In this document: one piece after another, positions 21,151 through 31,504 of the stretch | Numbering within the stretch: position 1 is the first letter of the stretch | How the letters are laid out: every line of letters starts with the position of its first letter | NCBI RefSeq assembly: GCF_030823375.1 | Contig: NZ_JAUSXB010000001.1 | Span: 3,658,001-3,722,000 of the forward strand | Direction: 5' to 3' | DNA from: Pseudarthrobacter siccitolerans | GTDB taxonomy: Bacteria > Actinomycetota > Actinomycetes > Actinomycetales > Micrococcaceae | DNA length: 64,000 nt | Notes under the pieces: generated by a model | Told to the model about the DNA's origin: nothing | The model's database searches: none | The model's input: only the letters and a program-made list of their open reading frames with translations | Program-made: the position numbers and the translations under genes

Positions 21151-21789
21151 ATGACCAGATACGCCCGCGATGAATTCGACAAGGTCCCGGAGACTGCTTC
21201 GCGACAAGGTGTCCACCGCACGGCTTCCGCCCCTTCCCGGGTACGGTTGTGGCCGATCCTTGCGGTGGGCGTAGCCGCACTGGCCATCGGACTGGTGTCC
21301 TTCCTGATCCTCCCGAAGCTCGGTTTCAGCACCGCCGGCGACCAGGCATCCGTCAGCCAGGAGGCAGCGCCACTGGCCGGCACCGGTTCCACGCCTTCGG
21401 CGACTCCGGACACGTCCCCCTCAACCGAAGCACACCCCTCCGCTTCGGTTGAACCCGAACCGAGTGCCGAGGCCGAACCGGAGCCGAGCGCATCTGCCAC
21501 GGCCCCGGCCTTGATCAACAAGGCGCAAGGCGTTGCCATTTACAACGCCACGGGGACAGCAGGGCTGGCCAGCCGGGTTGGCGGCACGGTCCAGGCTGAT
21601 GGCTGGACGCTGGGGCAGGTGGGCAACTGGTCCGGCTCCCCGCAGCGAACCTCCATCATCTTCTACTCGGGAGCAGGCCAACTCGCCGGCGCCCAGGCCC
21701 TGGCGGACCTCCTGGGTATTCCCACGATGGTGAACAGTACCGAATTCCAGGTACCCCTGGTTGTGGTGCTCGGCCCCGGTTACCGATAA
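21151..21789 (+). CDS. Membrane-anchored LytR_C-domain protein
   Basis: About 212 residues: a short cytoplasmic N-terminus, one membrane helix (about residues 33-55, WPILAVGVAALAIGLVSFLIL), a long Pro/Ser/Glu linker with repeated EPEPSAEAEPEPSAS character to about residue 123, and a C-terminal LytR_C domain starting at VAIYNATGTAGLASRV. The LytR_C domain is thought to act at the cell surface, often with wall-polymer transfer. The start at ATG 21151 has AAGGA 11 bases upstream; ATG 21139 is an alternative. It follows DUF3263 by about 50 bases. Confidence 0.85.
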   Translation: MTRYARDEFDKVPETASRQGVHRTASAPSRVRLWPILAVGVAALAIGLVSFLILPKLGFSTAGDQASVSQEAAPLAGTGSTPSATPDTSPSTEAHPSASVEPEPSAEAEPEPSASATAPALINKAQGVAIYNATGTAGLASRVGGTVQADGWTLGQVGNWSGSPQRTSIIFYSGAGQLAGAQALADLLGIPTMVNSTEFQVPLVVVLGPGYR

Positions 21790-21992
21790 ACAGCAATTGT
21801 CTTTATGGGCAAACAGCACGGGGATGTCCCTGCCTGGGTACCGGCTGTTACGCCTGAATAACTATTGCCGGTTGTCCCGGAGCCGTCCCGCTCCGGCCGC
21901 CATTGAGTTGGCTAGAGTGATTTTCAGGTTCGGTCCGGGCCAGCCGGCACAGCGGCGGGGACGCCCGGACACAATTGAAAGAGTGGTCGGAC

Positions 21993-22199
21993 ATGGCACT
22001 GGGAACCGTCAAATGGTTCAACGCGGAAAAGGGCTACGGCTTCATTACCGTCGACGGCACGGGCGATGACGTCTTTGTCCACTGGTCCGCAATCCAGGGC
22101 GAAGGCTACCGGGCCCTCGACGAAGGCCAGCGCGTGGAGCTCGAGGTGGGCGAAGGCGAGAAGGGCCCGCAGGCCGAAAGCGTCCGGCCGGCCGAGTGA
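21993..22199 (+). CDS. Cold-shock protein (CspA family)
   Basis: A 68-residue single cold-shock domain that binds single-stranded RNA/DNA. RNP1 is KGYGFITV and RNP2 is VFVHWSAI; both carry one change from the common KGFGFI/VFVHFSAI but keep the aromatic character. The frame is open slightly upstream, but ATG 21993 gives the standard [14 protein letters not shown] start. Its TGA overlaps the GTG of the next gene (GTGA), which suggests translational coupling to a solute-binding lipoprotein, an unusual partner. Confidence 0.92.
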   Translation: MALGTVKWFNAEKGYGFITVDGTGDDVFVHWSAIQGEGYRALDEGQRVELEVGEGEKGPQAESVRPAE

Positions 22200-23476
22200 A
22201 CACCGCTTTCCTGCGTCCCGTGGACATCCGCCGGACGGTCCTGGCCGCGGCGGCCTGTTCTATCCTGGCCCTGGCAGCCTGTTCCGGCGCCACCGGCAAT
22301 GCGCGGGTGGAACCTGTGGAGGCGTCCGGAGACGGCACTTTGAGGGTGGGGCTGATCCTGGACAGCACCGGCGACAACGCCTTCCTGAACGCACCGCAGC
22401 TGGCGGCCGCCAAGCTCGCAGTGCAGGAGATCAATGCCGCCGGCGGCCATAAAGGCAAGCCGGTGGAGCTCCTTCCCACCGGATCCGGGCAGGATGCGGC
22501 CGGGCAGGCCCAGGCCCTCGTTGCCGCTAAGGCTGACGTTGTCATCGGCCCCACCGATTCCAGCCACGCCGCCGCCGCCATCGACATCCTCTCCCGCGCC
22601 CGGACTCCGCTGATCTCGCCTGCCAACACGGCCGCCGGGCTGAGCACCGCCAACAGCGGCGGCTATTACTTCCGGACCGCAGCTGCCGACGTGGCGCAAG
22701 GCCCCGTCCTCGTGAAGCTCGCCAAGGACGCCGGCGCCAACACTGTTGCGGTGATGTACCAGGAAGGCTCCTACGGCAAGGACTTGTCTGCCGCCGTCGC
22801 CGCCTCTGCCGGGGAGGCCGGCCTGGCAGTGGCCGCCACTGCCGGCTTCAAGCCGGGCGAGGCGGGCAGTGCCGCTGCTGCCGTGGACAGGGCCAACGCG
22901 GACGCGGTAATAGTCATCGCCCGGGATGGTGCGCAGGGCGCCCTGGCCGAACTGGGCAATGCCGGCGTGGACGGGAAACGGATCATCCTCAGCGACGGCG
23001 CCTTCGCGCGATACGGCTCCCGCCTGCCGGCCAAGTCACTCGACGGCGCCCGCTCGGTGGTTGCCGGGCAGCTCCCCGAGGCGGACTTCCAGGCCAGGCT
23101 GCTCACGGTGGATCCGGGCCTGAAGGATGTATCCTTTGCGGCCGAGGCCTATGACGCCGTGACCGTTGCTGCCTTGGCTGCCGCCCGGGCGCAGGACGAC
23201 GCGGGCCGCTCCATCGCCGCCAACCTGATCGCTGCTTCCGGAGGAACGGTGGAAGGATCCACCGGGAAACCGGCGGCCGACGCCTGCCTCACCTACAAGG
23301 ACTGCCGGGCAGGGCTGATGTCCGGCCCGGATATTAATTACGACGGCGTGTCGGGCCCGGTTGCCTTCGACGCCAATGGGGACATCACCACCGCCACCTT
23401 CACCGTCTACACCTATGGGGCGGACAACAATCCTGCGCCCAGCGGCCGGGAGACTGCCGGGCGGGCTGCAGGCTGA
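22196..23476 (+). CDS. Solute-binding lipoprotein, branched-chain amino acid ABC type
   Basis: A 426-residue lipoprotein of the Peripla_BP_6 (LivJ-like) family. The signal peptide ends in the lipobox LALAAC with Cys at residue 29; then [21 protein letters not shown] begins the type-1 binding fold, with [17 protein letters not shown] and a C-terminal [20 protein letters not shown] block typical of the family. No ABC permease or ATPase gene is adjacent, so it either serves a distant transporter or acts as a sensor. GTG start overlapping the cold-shock stop codon. Confidence 0.88.
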   Translation: MNTAFLRPVDIRRTVLAAAACSILALAACSGATGNARVEPVEASGDGTLRVGLILDSTGDNAFLNAPQLAAAKLAVQEINAAGGHKGKPVELLPTGSGQDAAGQAQALVAAKADVVIGPTDSSHAAAAIDILSRARTPLISPANTAAGLSTANSGGYYFRTAAADVAQGPVLVKLAKDAGANTVAVMYQEGSYGKDLSAAVAASAGEAGLAVAATAGFKPGEAGSAAAAVDRANADAVIVIARDGAQGALAELGNAGVDGKRIILSDGAFARYGSRLPAKSLDGARSVVAGQLPEADFQARLLTVDPGLKDVSFAAEAYDAVTVAALAAARAQDDAGRSIAANLIAASGGTVEGSTGKPAADACLTYKDCRAGLMSGPDINYDGVSGPVAFDANGDITTATFTVYTYGADNNPAPSGRETAGRAAG

Positions 23477-23485
23477 CCCGCCCGG

Positions 23486-23570
23486 GCCCGGCCTCACTGT
23501 TGGCCCGGCTTCGCTGTTGGCCCGGCTTCGCTGTTGGCCCGGCTTCGCCGTTGGCCCGGCTTCGCCGTGG
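23486..23570. repeat. Tandem repeat, five 17-base units
   Basis: Five consecutive units with consensus GCCCGGCTTCGCTGTTG, at 23486, 23503, 23520, 23537 and 23554. Units 2 and 3 are identical; units 1, 4 and 5 differ at one to three positions. The array starts ten bases after the lipoprotein stop codon and ends 31 bases before the first CIRCE element of groEL. Confidence 0.9.
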
Positions 23571-23601
23571 GCTAAACAGGGAGACTGTCCGGCTTCTTTC
23601 G

Positions 23602-23628
23602 CTTGCACTCTCACGTGGGGAGTGCTAA
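23602..23628. promoter_or_regulatory. CIRCE element 1 (HrcA operator)
   Basis: CTTGCACTC-N9-GAGTGCTAA, matching the HrcA operator TTAGCACTC-N9-GAGTGCTAA with a perfect right arm and 7 of 9 bases in the left arm. Confidence 0.85.
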
Positions 23629-23636
23629 TTATTGAG

Positions 23637-25467
<1,831 letters not shown>

Positions 25468-25500
25468 GCCTTCCCTGCCGGGCCTGGTCCCGCGAGAACA

Positions 25501-25537
25501 TAAATGCGGCCCCCTTGAAAGAGGGGGCCGCATTTTG
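25501..25537. terminator. Bidirectional terminator after groEL
   Basis: AAATGCGGCCCCCTT/AGGGGGCCGCATTTT hairpin with a three-to-five base loop, A-rich on the left and T-rich on the right, between two convergent genes. Confidence 0.92.
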
Positions 25538-25551
25538 CGTTCGAAGCCTTT

Positions 25552-26862
25552 TTACTTCCTGGCGCTGGCCAGCATTCCTTCAACTTCCTTTTTGAAGGCG
25601 TCAGCAGCTGCCTGCGGCGTGAGCCTGTCGTAGAGGACTTCATCGGTGTACCGCTTGACCACGTTCTGCACGCTGCCGGCCCCTACAGGGGGAACTGGGG
25701 GAGCCCCCTTGATATCCGGGCCGAGATCCTTCAGGAAGCTGACCACCATGGTGTCCGCCGGCTTGAGAGTGGGCTTGATGGCTTCGACGATCTCTGAATT
25801 GGTTGGGACGCCGCGGTCCGTCATCAGGATCGCTCCGGCTTCGGGGCTGTTGGCCAAAAAGTTGATGAACGTCGAGGCTTCCTTGGGGTGCTTTGACCGT
25901 GAGGAGGCGGACCAGAACATACTGGGCTTGTAGTACATGCCGTTCTGAGCGGCAGAACCGTCAACGCTGGGTGCCCGGAGCATCTTAATCCTGCTGCCGG
26001 TAGTAGCCTCGAGCGATCCGAGCTGGTTGGTCCACCACCAGGCCATGCCAACCCTGTTGGTGCCGAAGAGGCTTTCTTCCAGTCCGGCACCGGCGTCCTC
26101 GGTGGCGACGGTGGCCGGCGGACTGGCCTTCGAATCTCGCTGTTCCTTCAGGCGCTCCCAGAACGAGGCAGCAGTGGACGTTTCGAAGGCCAGCTTCCCG
26201 TCCTCTGAATAAAGATTCTCGCCGTGCTGCCGCAGCCAGATGATCAGGTCGGCTTCATTGGTGCCGTAGGCCGCACCGTAGTTCTTGCCGTCGCCTGCGG
26301 CACTGATCTTGGCGGCCGTGGCCATAAAGTCATCCCAGGTCCACTTGGTGTCATCCGGGAGGGGAACGCCGGCTGCGTCGAAGACTTTGGAATTGGCCAT
26401 GATGACGTAGGCGTTTTGGCCGGTGCTGATCCCGTACTGGGCGTCGTCGTACTGGCCGGAAGCCAAGCCTTCTTTGTCCAGCTTGGAGGTATCGATACCG
26501 TCCTGCTTGGACAGATCAAGGAGGGCTCCGCGTCCGCCGTATTCGGCGATGTACTTCTGGTCCATCTGGATGACGTCCGGCGCGTCGTTCGCCGCAGTCT
26601 TGGTGGCGAGCTTGTCCCAGTAGCTGGCCCACTCACCAGGCTCGGATTCGATCTTGATATTCGGGTGTTCCGCTTCAAAAGCGTCAATGACCTTTTCGGT
26701 CTGGGAATTGAGGTACTCGTTGCCCCACCAGGCAAACCGCAGGGTGACTTCCTCGTTGTTGCCGGAACCGCCGGACGTGCCACAGCCCGTTGCGAGGAGG
26801 GAAAAGGCAATGGCCACTGCGCCGAGCCGGATCTTTCCCCGCCTGCCGGTTGGAATCGTCAT
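25552..26862 (-). CDS. Sugar-type ABC transporter solute-binding lipoprotein
   Basis: A 436-residue extracellular solute-binding protein of the MalE/UgpB-like family. The signal peptide ends in the lipobox LLATGC (Cys about residue 27); EVTLRFAWWGNEYLNSQTEK opens the mature fold and AWWWTNQLGSLEA and DRGVPTNSEIVEA are typical of oligosaccharide binders. ATG 26862 has GAAAGG seven bases upstream; the longer open frame is not needed. No permease or ATPase genes adjoin it. Two LacI-type operators in the upstream region suggest carbohydrate-dependent control. Confidence 0.9.
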   Translation of the reverse strand: MTIPTGRRGKIRLGAVAIAFSLLATGCGTSGGSGNNEEVTLRFAWWGNEYLNSQTEKVIDAFEAEHPNIKIESEPGEWASYWDKLATKTAANDAPDVIQMDQKYIAEYGGRGALLDLSKQDGIDTSKLDKEGLASGQYDDAQYGISTGQNAYVIMANSKVFDAAGVPLPDDTKWTWDDFMATAAKISAAGDGKNYGAAYGTNEADLIIWLRQHGENLYSEDGKLAFETSTAASFWERLKEQRDSKASPPATVATEDAGAGLEESLFGTNRVGMAWWWTNQLGSLEATTGSRIKMLRAPSVDGSAAQNGMYYKPSMFWSASSRSKHPKEASTFINFLANSPEAGAILMTDRGVPTNSEIVEAIKPTLKPADTMVVSFLKDLGPDIKGAPPVPPVGAGSVQNVVKRYTDEVLYDRLTPQAAADAFKKEVEGMLASARK

Positions 26863-26940
26863 TGATGTGCCTTTCTCGTTCTGTTGACCACACATTCTCC
26901 TGGCCCGCGAAGGGCAACTTCGCCTGCTTCGCCCGGATCC

Positions 26941-26956
26941 GAGAAAGCGTTTTCTC
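26941..26956. promoter_or_regulatory. LacI-family operator 1
   Basis: GAGAAAGCGTTTTCTC, a near-perfect inverted repeat centred on CG, of the form bound by LacI/GalR sugar repressors. It lies 79 bases upstream of the solute-binding gene start. Confidence 0.75.
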
Positions 26957-27006
26957 GTATGACATCCGATTGTGCCGGTGTCCCGATGCCTTCGTCAAGC
27001 ATTTTC

Positions 27007-27020
27007 GGTAAACGCTTTCC
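27007..27020. promoter_or_regulatory. LacI-family operator 2
   Basis: GGTAAACGCTTTCC, a second LacI-type palindrome with the central ACGCT core, about 65 bases further upstream than operator 1. The pair could allow looping repression. Confidence 0.65.
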
Positions 27021-27134
27021 CTTGCGGGCGCGCCCGCGCGAGCGGCCGCAGCTGTCGCCAGGCGCGCGTTGCAGCGGGAGGTGTGGGAGGGCCGGGACCA
27101 GCGCATTTCGGGCGTCTTCTGGCAGGATGGACCG

Positions 27135-28214
27135 GTGACGATTACTGCAGCGGCCGACGGTTCGGCTTTGGGAAACCCCGGCCCGGCGGGCTGGGCCTGG
27201 TACGTGAACGACGACTGCTGGCGCGCCGGCGGGTGGCCTCACGGTACCAATAACCAGGGTGAGCTGATGGCGGTCCTTGATCTTCTGCGGGCTACTGCCC
27301 ACCTGCCCCAGGAGGACCTGCACATCCTCTGTGACAGCCAGTACGTCATCAACTCGATCACCAAGTGGATGCCGGGCTGGAAACGTAAGGGCTGGCGGAA
27401 GGCCGATGGCAAGCCAGTGCTGAACGTGGACCTGCTCAAGGAACTGGACCGGGAACTGGCGGGGCGGAAATACAGGTTCGAGTGGGTCAAGGGGCACGCA
27501 GGGCATGACCTGAACGAAGCCGCGGACGAGCGGGCGCGAGCCGCGGCCACGGCCTACCAGCAGGGGGTGGCTGCCCGCTCCGGGCCGGGATTTCCCGGCA
27601 CCCACCACCTTTCCGCATCCGGAGCCCATGCAGCCGGTGCCGTTTCAGCCACTGCCCAGACTTTGGCAGCACCACCCCGTGAACCCGACCTCTTCAGCCA
27701 GCAGGAGCTGGCGCAGCAGGCCGCCTCAGGGCGGAAGACTCAGGAGCCGGCCCTTCCCCGCCAGAGCATCAGCCCGGAATCCACCAGCCAGCAGGACTTC
27801 GCGCAGCTGGACTTTGCCCAGCTGGACGACGGGGCCTTTGACCTGGCTGGGGCATCTGGCCAGGCCCAAACGGCACCGCCTGAAGCGCTGGTGGAGGAGC
27901 TGGAGCGGGAACTGCTGGGCCCCCTGGTACGCGGCGATATCGGCAGGACAGCTGTCCTCCTGCACCCCGACTTCCTGGAGATCGGCAGCTCGGGCCGGGT
28001 CTGGACCAGGGATGCCATGATGATGGCCCTCGAGGAAGATCCCGGCGAGCGGACCGACATTGAGATCCTTGGCGCGGACCGGATCGGCCCCGCCGCGGTC
28101 CTGTTGACCTACCGGAGCTTCGCGCGCTCAGGCACAACGCTCCGAAGCTCGCTGTGGGTGCTGGACGGCGACCGGTGGCGGCTGCGGTTCCATCAGGGCA
28201 CTCCCGAAGCCTGA
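27135..28214 (+). CDS. Ribonuclease HI fused to an NTF2-like (DUF4440) domain
   Basis: A 359-residue protein. Residues 1-140 are an RNase HI domain with the acidic catalytic set D8 (AADGSALGNPGP), E43 (NNQGELMAV), D67 (LCDSQYVIN) and D131 (NEAADERA), which cleaves RNA in RNA:DNA hybrids. Residues 140-245 are a low-complexity Gln/Ala/Ser linker. Residues 250-355 (EELERELLGPLVRGDIGRTA, LLTYRSFARSG, SSLWVLDGDRWRLRFHQGT) are an NTF2-like/DUF4440 domain. The GTG at 27135 has AGGA eight bases upstream. The role of the added domain is unknown. Confidence 0.87.
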   Translation: MTITAAADGSALGNPGPAGWAWYVNDDCWRAGGWPHGTNNQGELMAVLDLLRATAHLPQEDLHILCDSQYVINSITKWMPGWKRKGWRKADGKPVLNVDLLKELDRELAGRKYRFEWVKGHAGHDLNEAADERARAAATAYQQGVAARSGPGFPGTHHLSASGAHAAGAVSATAQTLAAPPREPDLFSQQELAQQAASGRKTQEPALPRQSISPESTSQQDFAQLDFAQLDDGAFDLAGASGQAQTAPPEALVEELERELLGPLVRGDIGRTAVLLHPDFLEIGSSGRVWTRDAMMMALEEDPGERTDIEILGADRIGPAAVLLTYRSFARSGTTLRSSLWVLDGDRWRLRFHQGTPEA

Positions 28215-28224
28215 CGCGCGCACT

Positions 28225-28244
28225 CCGGGCGCCTCGCCGCCCGG
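28225..28244. terminator. Candidate hairpin between convergent RNase H and WXG100 genes
   Basis: CCGGGCG/CGCCCGG stem with a six-base loop; lacks a clear T run, so termination is only likely. Confidence 0.4.
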
Positions 28245-28249
28245 TTGGC

Positions 28250-28537
28250 TCAGCTGAACCGCTGGGTGTTTCCCTGCTCCGCCTGGGCGTAGGTGGCGGC
28301 CGCCGACGCCAGGGCCATATTGATCGAGGCGAGGGAAGCTTCCACCCTGCCCTGGGTAAGAGTCCATTCCGTGACGAGGGCCTGGAAGTTGGTGGCTGCG
28401 GAGCCGCGCCAGGATCCCTGGAGCTCGTCCAGTCCCCGTTTCATGGCCTGGACGTCGGCGCTGATCCGGTCTACCGTGGCCTGGACGTTGGCCGATTTGA
28501 GCTGCAGGAGTTCGGTGTCGACGGAGATGATGCTCAT
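28250..28537 (-). CDS. WXG100-family (ESAT-6-like) protein
   Basis: A 95-residue helical-hairpin protein. The W-x-G turn is present as LQGSWRGSAATNFQ between two amphipathic helices, which marks WXG100 proteins secreted by type VII systems. The ATG at 28537 has GAAAGG seven bases upstream. It stands alone, with a two-component system behind it and RNase H in front; no secretion ATPase or membrane component is in the window. Confidence 0.9.
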   Translation of the reverse strand: MSIISVDTELLQLKSANVQATVDRISADVQAMKRGLDELQGSWRGSAATNFQALVTEWTLTQGRVEASLASINMALASAAATYAQAEQGNTQRFS

Positions 28538-28643
28538 GGCAATGCCTTTCGCAGTACGGGCAGCGTTTGCTCCCATGCCCGGCTGGTCCGGGCAACTGCA
28601 ACAAGCCTATGGATGCGCATCTTCCCGCGGCCACGACCGGAGC

Positions 28644-30125
28644 CTATATGTGGATAACCTCGCCGTCGACGCCCTCGGCTTTGGCCTGCACCGGCGCGTC
28701 CTCGCGCTGCGGAAGGCTGACCACCAGTGTGGCCCCGCCGCCGTCGGTATTCTCCACCCGGACAGACCCGCCGTGGGAGCCCACAATGGCTGCCACAATG
28801 GCCAGGCCCAGGCCGCTGCCGCCCGTCTCCCGCGTGCGCGACGTGTCTGCACGGTAGAAACGCTCGAAGACCTTCGACGCATCTTCCTCGGAGATACCCG
28901 GTCCGTGGTCCCGGACTTCAATGACGGACCTCTGGCGCCCGTCCTCTGACGCGCGGACGCCAACAGCCAGCTCAATGGGGGTGTCATCGGGGGTGTAACG
29001 CAAGGCATTGCCCACAAGGTTGCCCACCACCTGGCGGAGTTTGGCCTCGTCGCCCAACACGGGTGCGGGAGCTGCCTTGCCGCCGTCGAGCCCGACCAGG
29101 GAGATGACCCGCGCACGGGAGCTGGCCTGTGTGTCCACCACGGCATCGTGGGCAATCAGCTGGAGGTCGACAGGCTTTTGCTGCAAGGGCCGCTGCTCAT
29201 CGAGGCGGGCGAGCAGCAGCAGGTCCTCCACCATGGAGCCCATGCGCTTGGCTTCGCTTTCGATCCTGCCCATGGCGGTGGCAACGTCTTCGTCGGTGGC
29301 CAGGGCGCCATGCCGGTAGAGCTCGGAGAAGCCGCGGATGGTCACCAGCGGGGTCCGCAGTTCGTGCGAGGCGTCGGCAGCGAACCGGCGCATCCTCGCC
29401 TCCGACGCGGTGCGTGCGGCAAAGGCCGATTCGATGTGGGCGAGCATGGCGTTCAGGGAACTGCCCAGCCGGCCCAATTCCGTGTGCGGGTTGTCCACAT
29501 CGACCCGGCGCGACAGGTCACCGGCGGCAATGGCCGCGGCAGTCTTCTCCACCCGTGCCAGCGGCCTGAAGGACCGGCTGACCGTCCAGCTGCCGATCAG
29601 CGATGCCAGCAGCAGCGTCAGCAGGCCCACTCCGGCCACCACCAGGTTGGCGTGCTTAACGACATCATCCACGTTTCGCAGGGGCAGCCCGATCACCACC
29701 ACGGCGGGCTCGTCATTGCTCAGGACGTTAACCGCCACCACGCGCCAGTTTTCCCCGTCGGTGCCGCGCACCTGGAAGGGGACCCGGCCCTGGGACTCTG
29801 CCTGCGCCACGGACATGTTCGCGATGTCCGGATGGTTCTGCTTGTCGCCGCCGAAGGGGTAGGGCTCCTGCTGGTCCCGGTACAGGATCAGGGAATAGTC
29901 GGTGGGGATGATGGGGTTCGTCGGCGTCTGCAGCTGACTGAACGACTGCTGCTTTGCCGCCAGGGCGACGGCGGCGTACAGCTTGTCATCCACCTGCTCC
30001 TGAAGGTAGCTGTGCAGCAGCGTCAGGGTGACGCCGCCGGTTGCCGTCAGTGCCACCACCAGCAGGCCCATGATCATTGCTACCAGCTGGGACCGCAGGG
30101 AGGCTGTTTTCCACCGCTTCAACAA
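28644..30125 (-). CDS. Two-component sensor histidine kinase
   Basis: A 493-residue membrane kinase. Membrane helix 1 is near residues 13-35, an extracellular sensor region follows, helix 2 is near 180-205, then a HAMP domain. The H-box is FAADASHELRTPLVTIRGF; the ATPase domain has GNALRYTPDD (N-box), DHGPGISEEDASKVFERFYR and GGSGLGLAIVAAI. It is two bases downstream of its response regulator gene, so the pair is one operon. The stimulus is unknown; the layout is that of PrrB/TrcS-type actinobacterial kinases. Confidence 0.93.
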   Translation of the reverse strand: MLKRWKTASLRSQLVAMIMGLLVVALTATGGVTLTLLHSYLQEQVDDKLYAAVALAAKQQSFSQLQTPTNPIIPTDYSLILYRDQQEPYPFGGDKQNHPDIANMSVAQAESQGRVPFQVRGTDGENWRVVAVNVLSNDEPAVVVIGLPLRNVDDVVKHANLVVAGVGLLTLLLASLIGSWTVSRSFRPLARVEKTAAAIAAGDLSRRVDVDNPHTELGRLGSSLNAMLAHIESAFAARTASEARMRRFAADASHELRTPLVTIRGFSELYRHGALATDEDVATAMGRIESEAKRMGSMVEDLLLLARLDEQRPLQQKPVDLQLIAHDAVVDTQASSRARVISLVGLDGGKAAPAPVLGDEAKLRQVVGNLVGNALRYTPDDTPIELAVGVRASEDGRQRSVIEVRDHGPGISEEDASKVFERFYRADTSRTRETGGSGLGLAIVAAIVGSHGGSVRVENTDGGGATLVVSLPQREDAPVQAKAEGVDGEVIHI

Positions 30126-30127
30126 GG

Positions 30128-30838
30128 TCAGCGCTTTTCGGCCGTCCGCAGCACGTAGCCCACGCCGCGCTTGGTCTGGATCAGCGCCGGAGCCTCCGGA
30201 TCGAGGTCAACCTTCCGGCGCAGGTAGGAGATATACGACTCAACGATGGACGCGTCACCGTTGAAGTTGTACTCCCACACGTGATCCAGGATCTGCGACT
30301 TGGACAGCACCCGGTTGGGGTTGAGCATGAGGTAGCGGAGCAACTTGAACTCGGTGGGGGAGAGTTCGATGACAGTGCCGCCACGGCGCACTTCGTGGGC
30401 ATCGTCGTCGAGTTCCAAGTCATCCACGCGGATGACGGCGTCGTCGTCGAGCATGGGCTGGGTCCGGCGCAGGACGGCGCGGATTCTCGCCACTACCTCG
30501 TCCAGGCTGAAGGGTTTGGTGACGTAATCGTCGCCGCCAACAGTGAGGCCGGTGACTTTGTCCTCGGTATCGTCCTTGGCGGTCAGGAACAGGACAGGGA
30601 AGTGCTTGCCTGATGCGCGCAGTCGGCGGGTGACGGTGAACCCGTCCATGTCCGGAAGCATCACGTCCAGGACGGCGAGGTCCGGTGCGTGCAGGTCCGC
30701 AGCGGCAAGGGCGTCGCGTCCGTTGGCTGCGGAAACGACGTCGAATCCGGCGAACCGCAGGGAGGTTGAGAGCAGTTCGCGGATGTTGGGCTCGTCGTCC
30801 ACCACGAGGAGCTTCGCTTCAGGGCCGTTCTTGTTCAT
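30128..30838 (-). CDS. Response regulator, OmpR family
   Basis: A 236-residue regulator. The receiver domain has DDEPNIRE, phospho-acceptor D58 in AVLDVMLPDMDGF and the LTAKDD lysine; the C-terminal winged helix has LSPTEFKLLRYLMLNPNRVL and VESYISYLRRKVD. It should be phosphorylated by the kinase coded just downstream. Just before its start an 11-base direct repeat (30836-30846 and 30847-30857) duplicates a GGGAGC-ATG block and creates tiny upstream reading frames that end on the start codon. Confidence 0.94.
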   Translation of the reverse strand: MNKNGPEAKLLVVDDEPNIRELLSTSLRFAGFDVVSAANGRDALAAADLHAPDLAVLDVMLPDMDGFTVTRRLRASGKHFPVLFLTAKDDTEDKVTGLTVGGDDYVTKPFSLDEVVARIRAVLRRTQPMLDDDAVIRVDDLELDDDAHEVRRGGTVIELSPTEFKLLRYLMLNPNRVLSKSQILDHVWEYNFNGDASIVESYISYLRRKVDLDPEAPALIQTKRGVGYVLRTAEKR

Positions 30839-30936
30839 GCTCCCATCATGCTCCCATACTCTGGGAGTTGTCTGGATATTCGTTGGGAGCCTGTTGTGAA
30901 GAGCAAACGTGAAGATTCAGTGGAAAGAGGAGCGGT

Positions 30937-31437
30937 TCACCAAAACATCGTGCCCGGCTCGCCCTTGAATGGCCCAACCACCCGGCTGGTGATCCACCCG
31001 GCATAGAAAGCACCAGCTTGGGGACGGACGCGCTCACCGTCCACCTCGCAATAGTCCATCCTGCCCGGGTACAGTGCCACATGCCCGGTCAACGTTGTGT
31101 AGGGCGGCGCAGGCTGCGGATAGAACCATCCTGCCGCAGCAGCCAACAGGCCACCGCCGCGGATGTTCAGGTACTGTCCTGTCCCCTTGAACTCGCAATA
31201 GCTGGTCCCTGAGGCAAGCTCCAGTGTTGCGGGCCTGAAGGCTTCCCGGGAGAAGTAATAGACCGGCGGGTGGCTGGTCTCCAGAACGCGCACTGACTCC
31301 GTGACGTCGAGGATGAGCTCTCCGCCAAGGGCGACCCGGATCCGTTCCTGGCTCGGCTCAACGCGTGGGGGACGGGGGTAGCCCCAGACAGATTCCTGGC
31401 CAGGCTGCGGTACAACGGGTTCCACAGGGTGTCGCAT
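30937..31437 (-). CDS. DUF427-domain protein
   Basis: A 166-residue cytoplasmic protein made of a DUF427 beta-barrel: RVALGGELILDVTESVRVLETSHPPVYYF and YCEFKGTGQYLNI with the closing MDYCEVDGERVRPQ and FYAGWITSRVVGPFKG. The family has no agreed function. The ATG at 31437 is preferred over the longer open frame: a CATACT -10-like hexamer ends six bases before it, a leaderless arrangement, and the family start RHPVEP-like residues follow. Confidence 0.85.
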   Translation of the reverse strand: MRHPVEPVVPQPGQESVWGYPRPPRVEPSQERIRVALGGELILDVTESVRVLETSHPPVYYFSREAFRPATLELASGTSYCEFKGTGQYLNIRGGGLLAAAAGWFYPQPAPPYTTLTGHVALYPGRMDYCEVDGERVRPQAGAFYAGWITSRVVGPFKGEPGTMFW

Positions 31438-31504
31438 GCTTCCAGTATGCAATGGCTGAGCAGAACTGCGGCGGGTGGTCCGGGTGCGACAACCGGGGAT
31501 ACGG

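Noticed and set aside
23486..23570. CRISPR array
   Set aside because: Units are 17 bases and directly tandem with no spacers, and no cas genes are near.
28651..28659. DnaA box at the end of the histidine kinase gene
   Set aside because: A single match that lies in coding sequence for the last residues; expected by chance.
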